A stretch of DNA of 64,000 nucleotides from Forficula auricularia (GCA_024734495.1 JALMQS010000841.1:4086176-4150175), one strand, 5' to 3'. Counted from the first letter of the stretch, positions 54,037 through 64,000 are shown. A program made the numbers and translations. The notes: generated from the letters alone by a model not told the origin.

Positions 54037-54776
54037 AGAGTATAGATCAGTGGTAAAGATGAGGAAAACTACAGTAAGCTAAATAAAATCCACGGTGGTC
54101 GAATTAAGGAACTTTATTTAATTTGATTTAAAATGTAAATTATGTTAAATTATTTAACTATACTCTATGTACTAGATTAAAAAAATGGAATAATTTTAAA
54201 AATGATTTAATTGGGTATTTATAGTAACAAAATTATAAAGGTATTGACAAATTGTAAAGAGAAATAGATTATTTTCAAAATAATCGAGTAATCTTTTGAA
54301 GTTCAATACGATCAAATTGTGAAAATAATAGTGAAATTCAAAAAATGATAAAAAATGGTCGACCGAAATTGACTATAAATAAAACGAAGCTAATCATCAT
54401 GAGCGGAATTGTAAATAATTCACCATAAATAAAGAACTTTTTCAATTTTTAAAACTATAAAAGCTTTTTAACTATATTTAGTAAAAAATTTTTGTTTAAT
54501 TAGTAAGGGCGTAATTTTGTAATTAATTTTTCAACTAGTTGTTATTTTCAAGCTTCTACTCCATTAGGTACACTCACACTTTTTTTTAAATAATTGCATA
54601 ATAAAACCTGTAGGCTAATTTTTGAATAATGCTTATTTTCCGTGTATATTTAACCTTGAAAATCAATAAAAGAAAACCAATATCATTTTATAAATGAAAT
54701 AAATTTAGATTCATTCTTAAAATAAGTAGTTATTGCTCTAATGTCTGAGACCTTATGGCTTCCATCCCCAGTGCAA
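54037..54776. other. AT-rich stretch, nothing recognised
   Basis: No gene recognised. Confidence 0.4.
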
Positions 54777-54814
54777 TCAATTCCATTGAGATGAACATAA
54801 GAAAGCTGCTAGTG

Positions 54815-54910
54815 GTACAGTGTCTAGAGCACTATCAGTCATCCATCTATAGACTAACCACGGTCTATGTTGTTTAATTTCAGTGATCATGGAGGAACCA
54901 GTATTTTCAA
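54815..54910 (-). repeat. 5S rRNA-like sequence (SINE3-type head or pseudogene)
   Basis: Minus strand reads 'gatcactgaaattaaacaac', 'ccgtggttagtctatagatg', 'gatgactgatagtgctc'. This lines up with the internal control region of 5S rRNA (GATCACCGAAATTAAGCAAC ... GGTTAGTACTTAGATGGGTG). It is too diverged, and lacks the 5S ends, to be a functional gene. It could be the head of a 5S-derived SINE or a decayed 5S pseudogene. The open frame across it is incidental. Confidence 0.6.
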
Positions 54911-55359
54911 CATGCCAAGGCCGTTGACGTACCTGTAGTATCGAAATTGAAATACTGTCCAAAATAAAACGAGGTGATTCTAATAAAAGAAAAGGCTTTG
55001 AGAAAAAAGGTGGAATGTATTTCCGTTGACTATTGACCTTGGAAATATCTTTAGATTTCCTTAGCAAAGAGAGACAGCGCTAGGTAGTGTAAGATTAATA
55101 GTTAATATTATGTTCATTCTTTAGATTTTGAAGTTTAGATACATGAGAAAGGCTTAGTTACTCAGTTAGGTATATTTTACATACCACCCTCATTTTTTCA
55201 GTCAATTATTCGTCAAATGTTTTTGTTTCCCTTTGTATAGCAACCTAAGAATTATGTTATTAAACAGCTGTTTTGGTTCTATTTGCCTCTTTTTCTGAGA
55301 ATTATAATAAAAAATTTTCAAGTATTTGGGTACAGGATAAACCACGTGAATAATAACGA
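54911..55359. other. AT-rich stretch, nothing recognised
   Basis: No further feature recognised beyond the 5S-like block. Confidence 0.4.
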
Positions 55360-56075
55360 AAAATAAAACCGACTTAAAAAAAATTAAATGCAACAAATAA
55401 AATACACTAAAAGGTATAAAATAATTATTACCTAATTTAGTTATAACTAATTTACGAAACATTAAGATGAAATTACTTTTTGAAGTCGGTGCCAAACAAA
55501 CTATACCTATAAGCGAGCGTACCAACCAAACGTACTAAGTAAGATCCGTAGAGTGCGATTCATAAAAGGTATATGCTTGGCACCGACTTCAAAAAGTAAT
55601 TTCATATTAATATTTCGTAGTTTAGTTGTAACTAAATAAGATAATAATTATTTTATACCTTTTAGTGTATTTTATTTGTTGCATTTAATTTTTTTGAAGT
55701 CGGTTTTATTTTTTTCTTAAAAATTATTTTTATTTTTCTCTTTTTAGTGATGTTATTAATAGTGATCATATCATCAGAACTTGACCAAATTAATATGGCA
55801 CCATCCCTAAGTTACCCCCTTTCCAATAAAAAAAGAATCATCGAAATCGGTTAATAAACAAAGAAGTTAGGCCTGAACAAACCTAACAAAAAAGGTCTAA
55901 TACCTATGAAAAAAAATGCGACCAATCGGAAGGTAGAATGAACACAAAACAATTTTTTTTTCAAAATCGGTTCACAATTGGCATAGATATGAGGTAACAT
56001 AGACACAAAAAAAAAAAAAAAAAAAAAATCAGTCGAATAGAGAACCTCCTCCTTTTTTGAAGTCGGTTAAAAATA
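55360..56075. mobile_element. Family B element, left-truncated
   Basis: Inner palindrome arms about 55368-55495 and 55570-55715 around 'gtgcgattcataaaagg', then a right arm to 'aacctcctccttttttgaag'. The outer left arm is missing, so this is half of the 42826-45316 structure. Confidence 0.75.
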
Positions 56076-57289
56076 TAGTTTTAACTATAGCTGATTGTGC
56101 ATCATCTAATTTTAATTGTCTACATTGAGAAGGCAGCTACATTGATAAGTGATAGAATCAAACAATTATCAGAGTTTTGAATCGGATAATTAAATTAGCA
56201 GGTCAAGCTTCGAAGAGAAGTATTCCTATAGAAAAGCATTGAGATATGCAAGACCCGTACATCTTGCAAATCTGGAATTTTCGGCTTCACTCAGTAATCT
56301 CTTACATTGCAATATTATCATCTTGAAAGGGTATCAAAAAGTCTAGGGAAGTATTCCCGTGAGATATACAAGATGAGTATATCTTGCAAAGCTGGAATTT
56401 TCGGCTTCACTCTAAAGAACTACGTCTACACTCGGTAATCTCTGATATCGCAATGGCGAAAAGTGAACATGATACCAGAATCCGAGCCTCTAGTGGAGAG
56501 GAATATCCGCTTATGTGATTCTACTATAATTTTTTTAATTATAAATGAATTCGCTAAAAGTAATTTATACGCCATCATTATTTCTAAGCTATTTGATATA
56601 TTTAAGGTGTGGTGAAAAAAATACGATATTTGGAGACTAAGTTCCAAGTAACCGTGCGAGAAACTAAGTGTTAATAAGAAATACACAAAGTTTTCCATAT
56701 CTAGAGAAGGAAAATTTAACTCCAGCCTCTATATCTCAAAATATGGATCAATATTCGGGGAAAGTGTTTTGTTGTTTTCGCCAAACAGGGATGAAGCAGC
56801 CAGAGCTAGAAGGGAATCGGGTTTAGTGCCAGGAATGTTTTCCATTAAATCTTTTCTTCTCTCAAAACTTCAGAGGAAATTGATTAAGTTATTTGTCGAA
56901 AAGGCGGGATGAAATAATTATTAATACACCCTCAATTTTAATGAAAAAATAATAGCAGAAATTATTATTTACTTTAGAAATTGAAAATTAAAAATCATTA
57001 AAATTTAAACATTCAAATTTCAAAAAGTAGGCGGTACCTACTGTTTTTGAGATATATATATATATATTTTTATTAAATAAATTAAGTAATATAGGAAATG
57101 ATTAGGATGATGGATGATTTTATTATGTTTGGCTCGAAGGGCTAGTAGGAAAGAGATTTGCCGGGCTTGGATGGGAGAAAATCTTCAGAGATGATAATCT
57201 CTATTGGCGGCTTTAGAGCCAGTTGAAAATCTATTTTAAATAAGAATTCGCACTAGGCAGTTGAAAATATGCTTTTAACAAAATAACGG
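56076..57289. other. Unique stretch with a short local duplication
   Basis: 'cttgcaaatctggaattttc' (56263) and 'cttgcaaagctggaattttc' (56383), each followed by 'ggcttcactc', are direct repeats about 120 bp apart. No gene recognised. Confidence 0.4.
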
Positions 57290-57640
57290 CACATGGCCCG
57301 CATTTATTGCTTCTTCGTTACAGAACATGTATACAAATTACTTCTTCGACACAAGCCGTTTCGTTTCAAATCGTTCCAAGGTTATCAGTCACCCCGGAGA
57401 AGTGCTCATTCAAACAGAGTTTCAACCAGTGACAACTCACACATAACAACTGAATGATAACAACTGAATTCGCTTCGAGGAGCTGGCTTCTTTTATAACC
57501 TAATTAGCAATTAAGCTGATTGGTTAATTCTTCCCGCGTTTGTAGGTGACGTAAGCATAATTTTTTATAAAAGGGGCGTGTCCCCGCTGCTCGCCTGTCA
57601 TTTCATCGAAAGATTCCGACGGGCAAACGTCTTTTTCAAG
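57290..57640 (-). mobile_element. Probable solo LTR
   Basis: On the minus strand: TATA box 'ggttataaaa' (rc 57491-57500), a TCAGTT initiator about 30 nt downstream (rc 57462-57467), then about 160 nt to an AATAAA signal (rc 57303-57308). Upstream lie CCAAT-type 'accaatcag' and 'gcttacgtca' elements and GC-rich sequence. This order is that of a retroviral-type LTR. Exact TG/CA boundaries and target duplication were not established, and no internal gag/pol is present. Confidence 0.55.
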
Positions 57641-58189
57641 GCGAAAATGAATCATTATTTTCAAAAGCATTTACATTGAAAGAGCGGAGAATGAAATCCC
57701 ACAGTAATATCTACAAATTTCTTATGAGAATAAACCCTGAGTTAATTTATACAAACTAAAAATTGTATATTTCGAAAAGTGTATAGGTAAATTTATTTTT
57801 TAAGACTAAAATGAATCTTATATATTTTTTAAGACCTTAAGTAACAATTTCTACCATGATTCTTTTACTTTAAATTTCAAAATGTTCTATGTTAGTAGAG
57901 AGAGATTTTCAATGCAGAGATATTATTAACTTTAGGGGAAAGCCAAGAGCAGCCATAGAATAATTTCCCAAGACGTTACTTTGAAGATAACAATCTCCTA
58001 AATAATTGGAATTGCTAAAACTCAAAGCTGAATAGGTATCGCATTATCGCGCTATGAGAGATAACAAGATCAAAACTTGGAGATGCGCTGATGAAGTTTA
58101 GTTCAAGTTTATATAGGTACTTTGAACCGCGAAAGTTTTCATTTAATTATAAAGAATTAAGAGATGAAATATCATTAAGTCAAATTTGT
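57641..58189. other. AT-rich stretch, nothing recognised
   Basis: No gene recognised. Confidence 0.4.
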
Positions 58190-58410
58190 GAGTTTCTATG
58201 ACTTCTAGAGGCTGGAACTTCCTCAATACCTGCCTTTTTATCCAGTGCTATTGTCGTACCTTCAACAATCCTTAAAGATCCAAGTGCACAAACACCTTCC
58301 TCTCCAGCCTATTGAACACTTGCTTCATAAATGCAAGATTCTATCTAGGGATATTATAGGTGATATACCTTCTGAATGCATGGCTATTTTTAAAAATAAA
58401 TAAATAATCT
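58190..58410 (+). pseudogene. Possible LINE C-terminal relic
   Basis: Frames read 'RGWNFLNTCLFIQ' and, after a shift, 'SYLQQSLKIQVHKHLPLQPI'. These resemble the 'R-x-W-N-S-L-P ... L-Q-x-F-K-x-x-V-x-x-H-L' tail of CR1-type reverse transcriptases seen intact at 46150-46250. Several frame breaks; weak. Confidence 0.3.
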
Positions 58411-58729
58411 CTCGTGCCCTAGAACAAAACAAGGAATGATAGAATTTAATTTTTGAAATTTTATATGGTAGGTTTTACGATCACATCTGCTGAATTATTG
58501 ATCAAGAATCTTTTCTTATTCATGTTTAGAAATATCAGGTGAAAAGTCCTATCTTTCTGGATGACGAAACTCACGATAATTCAAGAACAGAAAATCGTAG
58601 AAATTTTACTTCGGTACCTATAGTAATGTTAGTGTTTTTTTAACGGAGAACTAATCGATTTTTTGGCTTTTCTAAATTCAGAATAATAATAATAATAATG
58701 ACCTTTTGTGACCTGGCGGAAAATTTTAT

Positions 58730-59007
58730 AGTACAGCTCCCAAGGAAGAAAGGCTAGCCAGTTCCGATACCCCTCTTTTGTTAGAACTGACGAGGTCCAG
58801 AGGGAAGGTGAACAACACGCCAGAATGTAGAAGCTCCCGTAGGAGGGTCAAGTTTGCCTAAAGGGACTTCACTACTAATTTGTTTAGGGTTTTATACCCT
58901 CGACGGGTAGCCAATCAATGCTGAAGAGACCACCCTTTCCCTATTAGTCGCCTCTTACGACAAGCAGAGAGTACTGCTGGTCTATTCGAGGCCCAACCCG
59001 CAGGGCA
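58730..59007 (-). repeat. Family J repeat, longer copy
   Basis: Inverted blocks 'cctattagtcgcctcttacg', 'acaagcagagagtactgc' and 'gcccaacccgcagggcag' match 1661-1796. The upstream part ('ggtccagagggaaggtgaac' to 'ctcccgtaggagggtcaagt') extends the family. Confidence 0.65.
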
Positions 59008-59409
59008 GAAATTTCAAAATTTTCAGATGATAAATGAATAAAATAAAAAAAAATCTGATCATTAAATGGAAACTCCCAGATCGGTTGTTTCTGTTCTGTT
59101 GCTGAAAACCGACAGTATAAAGTTCGTGTTAATATGTGAACGTGCCAAGTTACAGCTTTCCTTCTCAAGCCGTATGCCAAAAAAATGACAAAAACCAAAA
59201 ATTTTACAAATCATGACTAGTCTTGATAAAAATTTTCACTTTTTTATCCAAATTTATAAAACAAACCAACAATATTTAAAAAAAAATGTCGTATTATTTG
59301 GAATTTTTTTTAAACACCCATGGAGCTAACTAGATTAGTTACATAATTTAAAAAAAAATGCCGAAAGTGTAAGCTTATGCTCTGATATGAATTCCTATGG
59401 TATGTGGTT
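59008..59409. other. AT-rich stretch, nothing recognised
   Basis: No gene recognised. Confidence 0.4.
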
Positions 59410-59575
59410 TTTTACAAAATTTCGTGACAGAACATTGTCAAAAATGAAAAAAAAAGGTAAAACAAAAATCTCATTTTGGGGTTTTTTTTTCTTATAATTT
59501 GAAAACTATCAACTTTTCGTAAATAATCTTCCTTTTCAAAATGAAATTTCATAAAATTTCCTACAAAGTATATGA
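59410..59575 (-). repeat. Family C fragment, inverted
   Basis: 'gacagaacattgtcaaaaat' and 'gaaaactatcaacttttcgt' are the complements of family C core blocks. It lies about 450 bp from a plus-strand copy. Confidence 0.65.
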
Positions 59576-59639
59576 TCCGAATCCTCAAAAGTGTCATGGA
59601 AAACGATGGATATCTATAAATCTAGGAGTTTTATAAAAA

Positions 59640-60370
59640 AGTGCCCCAAGTAAACGTTTAAGTCAACAAAATTTCCTAGAGAATGAGATAGAAATCAAGT
59701 TTCTAGGATAAGTGGTTTTCATTTTATAAAAACTGCGATTTTTTGCAAAAAATTACAGTTTTTCAAAACTTCAACCTCATTGCGGCACACCATTATCCAA
59801 TTAAGATAAAACTTTGTTTAAGTTGTATAAAATTTAATCTAGTTTAAAAATATATAGAGTAGTCTTTGTCGAAAATGTGGTCTTTCATATGTAGCCAAAA
59901 TGTGAAAAAATCGAAAAGAGTGCGAGTTTTTGGAATTTGCGGAAACAAAAAAATACGCCAATTTTCAACTAGCGATTGAGCCAGAAAGGTTGGTCGGAGA
60001 AAAATCCTAAATGATGAAATTTGTACGAAATTTAATGAACTTTCATTTTGAATAGAAAGGTTATTTACGAAAAGTTGATAGTTTTCGACTTATAATCAAA
60101 AAAACGCCAAAAAATGAGATTTTACAACTTTTTTGGGATTTTTGACAATGTTTTGTCACAAAATTTTATTAACAAACCTCAGATTTGGATTTAGTACACC
60201 AAAAAACATAAAGGGTCGAAGAAATTCCAACTACCCCAAAACTTTTCGGGTAAAAACACAATTTAACTGGACTATTTGTTTTAATAAAAAAAAATTCCCA
60301 CTAAATTTTTTGCTTTGTGGATTAACCCCCCTCCCCCCCCCCCCAATGAAAATTTTCTGCCTACCCCACT
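59640..60370 (+). repeat. Family C repeat, longest copy
   Basis: 'gatagaaatcaagtttctag' near 59690, then 'gagtagtctttgtcgaaaat', 'aaaggttggtcggagaaaaa', 'tttttgacaatgttttgtca', 'aatttaactggactatttg' and a C run at 60333-60343. The order agrees with 36468-36990 and 11612-11955. Confidence 0.75.
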
Positions 60371-61285
60371 GTTTATAGGTACAACTTGAAAAACAAACAT
60401 TCAAATAGGAAAAGTTAAATTAACTGTATAATTAAAGTTTTGAGCATCTTTTTGAAAATAGTTGGTAATTTCTTCAAAAAATATATATATATATAATTAA
60501 TAATATTTCTACTAAAATCTTAGAATTTGTCCGAAAAAGATTGATTTAATTCTTTCTATGTTAAATTAACTGCTAAATTTTATTTTTGGTTGGATGAAAT
60601 CGTTTTAAAACAGAAGAGCGATGTGTAAGAAAGGAATTCTTTGTCATCTTTTGTTATCTTTTTTAATTGAATAAACTTTGCTTGCTGCTAAAAGGAAAAG
60701 TTTTTGTATTTTGTCTAAATCTCTATAAATAGGCTTAATTCAAAAGTTATACTTGTTTTATGCACTTCATTGTCACTTGAATTAACTCAAGAGTACTTCT
60801 ACGACTCGGTATTTATAAATGAATGAGCTTTTAAAGTCCTTTCAGACGAAATAATTTAGAAAACAATGTCTTTTATTCATATAGGTAATAAATTTAACTT
60901 TTTCATTATTTCCTCTTTGCCTATATGCTCCAAATTGTGTGTGAACAAAATTATAATAAAAATGCGGTTCTTAACAATGCGATGGGCGAATTACCATTAC
61001 AGAATACATTTTGGACGATCTTATTATCTTATTTGTTGTATCTAATAAATTTACCATAAAGAAAATTCGTGTAATCACATATAGTATTGTTTTAGGCTTC
61101 ACAGGTATGAAAATACCTTGTTCAATTGCTAAGGAATTGCTAGACCAAAGCTGGAAAATTACAGAAGGTACACGTGGATGAAGGTCTTCATTGACTGAAG
61201 GTTGTAGAATGTAAGAAAGACGGAGACGAGAAGAAACTTCTAGCTTCTAGAAGTCATAGGGATAAATGAGCTGGCATTTGTTTGA
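60371..61285. other. Unique AT-rich DNA
   Basis: A small TA microsatellite at 60480-60495. No gene recognised. Confidence 0.4.
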
Positions 61286-61512
61286 CTGTAACATCTGTGA
61301 ATAAGTGTGTAAGTCCCTTTTATCAAACTTTACAGGGGACCAATTTAAAAGTTTAGACAGCAAAAAATCTTTAAAATAATTCAGAATTTCTACTATCCCT
61401 CCTACGGTCTAGACACTTATTCACAATGTGCCCAACATCAGGGCATTCCTTTCTGTGGAGTTACTCAATTTTTCACAAAAATCGACTTACACACTTATTC
61501 ACAGTTACAATT
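61286..61512. mobile_element. Small MITE
   Basis: Inverted ends 'tgtgaataagtgtgtaagtc' and its complement near 61484-61505 ('gacttacacacttattcaca'), with an additional internal 'gacacttattcacaatgt' at 61414. Non-coding, about 225 bp. Confidence 0.65.
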
Positions 61513-61957
61513 ATTCAATTTGACAGCGATTGGGTGTTGAGCGTTTCATAGAAGTGATGCTTTAGGGAGTATTATTGATTTTAATTCGTTGGAATATATA
61601 ACACAGAGAAAGCGCAAAAACGGTTCTAGATGGACCAGGTAAGTTAAATAAAGCTGAATATTTTATTGGTTTTAATGGTCTCCGATGAATTTAATCAAGG
61701 GTGGAAAGAGAGTGCGTGCACTCAGCTTAATAACCTACTATTAATGAAAAAGCTGCCAATCCCTGTCCTAGATTAAACTACGGTCTGTACAGTTAAGGTG
61801 AAACTTAATAAAATCGCAGATGTTAACGAATTGACAAGAATTAGTCAAAACGTATTACAAGATAAATATGTATTTTGAATCAATCCTAGACATATAATAG
61901 GTAGATAATATCCCTTATTTTGAGTATTTTCTAATTTTTACGCTCCCAGGGGCTCAT
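61513..61957. other. AT-rich stretch, nothing recognised
   Basis: No gene recognised. Confidence 0.4.
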
Positions 61958-62492
61958 ATTGTTCGAAATAAATAAAAAAAAATATCTCCCAAGTTTCAAC
62001 CCCCTATCTCAATTTTAACCTGTGCCTCAGAGCGATGTAAGTTTCCCATCTAAATAAAATGGGGTTTTTGGCATTGAACGATCAATTTTTTATTCGGACC
62101 AAAGCAATAGTTTAAAAAATTTGAAACTCTGTAGACTTTATCTTTATAATAGTACCTAGCTACCCTTCAGAATTTTTACAGATTTGTAGCTATTATAATT
62201 TTGGAGTCTATAACTTACTAACACTAAGATATGGCAGTATTTTATCTAGCTGTAACTCAAAAATTATAAAAACTAAAAATCTGAAAAAACTCTGAAGGAT
62301 ACCTACTATTATAAGGGTAAAGTCTACTAAATTTTTTGAAATATTACTTTGGCCCGAATAAAAAATTAATCGTTCAATGCCAAAAACCCCATGTTATTTA
62401 GATGGGAAACTTGCATCGCTGTGAGGGTCAGGTTAAAATTGAGATAGAGACTTGAAACTTGGAAGATTTTTTTTTTTATTTATTTCGAACCA
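61958..62492. mobile_element. Foldback element, about 230-bp arms
   Basis: Arms at about 61960-62190 and 62260-62490. Outer blocks 'gttcgaaataaataaaaaaa' and its complement, inner 'tttttggcattgaacgatca' and 'tcgttcaatgccaaaaaccc'. Non-coding. Confidence 0.8.
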
Positions 62493-62549
62493 TAGCGTAA
62501 ATATTCGAAAATACGCAAAATAAGGACCACCCTAGTAGATATATATGAC

Positions 62550-62925
62550 GTGGTCCCTTGGTGAAACAGGTCATATCGGGTAATGCCAATATATTTCAGA
62601 AAAATATTCCTGAAATATAACAATAATATTACAGTGATATTATCGTAATAATGCGGGAATGCCACTCTGTAATATTTCGGCACTATTACATATTAACTAA
62701 CATATTATTGTAATATTGCAGAAATTCCTTGGCATTAACTGTAATATACGAGTATATATGTTAGTTAATATGTTATAGTGTCGTAATATTCCAGAGTATT
62801 ATTCCCTCATTATTACAATAATATGATTGTAATATTATTGTTATAGTATTTCAGGAATATTTTTCTGAAATATATTAGCATTACACGATATGATGTGTTT
62901 TACCAAGTGACCTCGACACATACAT
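62550..62925. mobile_element. Foldback element rich in TAATATT
   Basis: Arms at about 62555-62705 and 62755-62920 ('ggtaatgccaatatatttca' against 'tgaaatatattagcattaca'). Very AT-rich, with many short inner palindromes. It directly follows the previous foldback. Confidence 0.75.
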
Positions 62926-63205
62926 AGACCAGATAATTTTGATTAATAAATTAAATGAATTTTCATAATTTATTTTATCCCAGATAGCACACTGGCTCTT
63001 GAAGATGGCTTATTTAGCTCTTATTGTCTTTAAGATATCTATGTACAAGATATTTAGTTGCTTAGAAGACATTTACTGGAGCGAGCATACTATCAGGAAT
63101 GGTTCTCGAATAATATAATAATGAACAACCTTTTTTACATTATAAGAACAAATTGAAAATTTATTTTTGCCGAGATTAGCAGAATTTTTATAAATTGAAG
63201 GAGAC

Positions 63206-63367
63206 AATAAAGGAGTGTGTCTTGTGCTGGAATTATAAATTTTTAATTTATTAATAAGGAGACTATAGTTTCGAGAGCTTTGCCCTCTTTATCAGTCTAT
63301 TACAAATGATTCACAGGAATTAATGTGTGTAAATTTATAATTCCAGCATAAGATACACTCTTTTATT
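63206..63367. mobile_element. Hammerhead-containing foldback element 8
   Basis: Short arms 63206-63246 and 63327-63367 ('tgtgtcttgtgctggaatta' against 'taattccagcataagatac') enclose a single hammerhead-like motif in the loop. Unlike the other elements the motif is present once. No clear target duplication. Confidence 0.6.
63258..63300 (-). ncRNA. Hammerhead-like motif with G8 to A change
   Basis: Minus strand: CUGAUAA (rc 63289-63295), an extra A, stem II GAGGGC-AAA-GCUCUC, GAAAC-UAUA-GUC (rc 63261-63272). The 3' half is identical to element 3. C3 opposite A8 is a mismatch, so activity is doubtful. Stem I may extend as UAAUA with UAUUA beyond a small internal loop. Confidence 0.45.
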
Positions 63368-63479
63368 GTATTTCAATTATTGTTGGCTTTGAGGTCTTTG
63401 CTCAAATAAATTTTTCATCGTTAGAACTGTTTTTGAAAAATTAAAAAAAAAACAATTAAAGTATTGGAATAAAATAGTC

Positions 63480-63715
63480 TAGTCCGACAGGGGGCGCTGA
63501 GGTCGTCAGTGTGCTTGTTTTTTGACTGGACTGTACATGGAGTCTATATAAGCCTGACCGACACGTGTTTGGCTCAGTTAACCTATAATCGGAGTGGGTG
63601 CTCAACTGCTCATACTTGAGAACGATCGCACAATAGATCGATCGAAACGTTGTAATTTTATTGTATTATTTGTTCGTGTTCAATAAATAATTATAACTAA
63701 TTATGTGTGATTTAA
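63480..63715 (+). mobile_element. Promoter-bearing retroelement terminal repeat
   Basis: Order on the plus strand: 'cagggggcgctgagg' (63488; CTCF-like core), TATA box TATATAAG (63545-63552), initiator-like TCAGT (63574-63578), hammerhead-like motif (63612-63655), AATAAA (63682-63687). This is a compact transcription unit like an LTR or a Penelope-type pLTR. Element boundaries were not found and the window ends soon after. Confidence 0.55.
63612..63655 (+). ncRNA. Hammerhead-like motif, U3/A8 variant, downstream of a TATA box
   Basis: Stem I UAC (63613-63615) pairs GUA (63652-63654). UUGAGAA is at 63616-63622, then an extra C. Stem II GAUCG (63624-63628) pairs CGAUC (63639-63643). GAAA is at 63644-63647, then C-GUU. 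The same U3/A8 variant as in elements 1 and 5. Confidence 0.45.
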
Positions 63716-64000
63716 ATAATAAATATGTATAGACAAGAAAGTGACTTTCATTCAATTTCAAGCATATTACCCAGATGCAGGCCTAATCTCTTTAAATAAA
63801 TGTCCCAATTTTCTTTTTAAGCCCTTATAAATTTACGCCGTATTTATAATTTCCTCCAATGGGTTGAATGTAAAGGTATTAAGTTGGATGCCAATTGAAA
63901 GGAGCCATTCAACAGACGATCCGAGATATGCGGGTCCAGGTTGATGTAACTAAATTGGAAACATAACATCCATTCTAGTAGGCAGCTTAGGAGACATCTC
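63716..64000. other. AT-rich end of window, nothing recognised
   Basis: No gene recognised. Confidence 0.4.

Noticed and set aside
60133..60378. 81-codon frame in family C ('GFSTPKNIKGRRNSNYPKTF')
   Set aside because: The frame is not kept open in the other family C copies.

Overview
The window looks like AT-rich, repeat-dominated, intergenic or intronic DNA from an arthropod, probably an insect. The evidence is the composition, abundant (TA)n microsatellites, tRNA- and 5S-derived SINE-like sequences, CR1/Jockey-type LINE tails, hAT relics, and the 'accgacttcaaaaaaggagg' repeat, which I associate with arthropod genomes. The species cannot be named from sequence alone. I find no intact host protein-coding gene. 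Open frames are short, and the recognisable protein sequence is broken transposon coding: a hAT transposase C-terminus at 17172-17700 and non-LTR retrotransposon tails at 15508, 24897 and 45590. Two 100-base N runs (22957-23056, 51251-51350) are assembly gaps.

Layout. 1-8.1 kb holds foldback repeats and the first copy of family A, a roughly 0.7 kb element with about ten copies in the window. 8.1-8.5 kb is a GC-rich island with CCAAT and GC boxes. 8.8-11 kb holds a tandem array and MITE of family E inside a long foldback. 12 kb has a tRNA-derived SINE with a target duplication. 13.3-14.35 kb is a tandem array of about 276-bp units. 14.5-19.8 kb carries three palindromic elements with hammerhead-ribozyme-like motifs, plus LINE and hAT relics. 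19.8-23 kb is a roughly 2 kb direct duplication (family G) made of a large palindrome and a 119-bp tandem array. 23-41 kb is mostly A, E, G, C and H family repeats separated by unique AT-rich DNA. 41-46.6 kb has three more hammerhead-armed palindromes and a 1.6 kb foldback of family B. 47.4-48.4 kb is a foldback with a hAT MITE inserted, and 49-64 kb holds more repeats, a solo LTR, a 5S-like sequence and several MITEs.

The most interesting content is a set of unrelated-looking palindromic elements (14570-15155, 16806-17153, 19405-19768, 41066-41397, 42270-42665, 45323-46609, with relatives at 30617-30806 and 63206-63367). They share one plan. Each has inverted arms, most arms carry a hammerhead-like motif (CUGANGA or its U3/A8 variant, stem II, GAAA, very short stem III). 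At least five have a unique tail of about 30-45 nt at one end, and five have direct repeats of 7-13 bp flanking the insertion. This matches what is known of Penelope-like retroelement terminal repeats with hammerhead ribozymes. The dispersed families suggest many independent non-autonomous lineages. Ribozyme activity is an inference from sequence and has not been shown.
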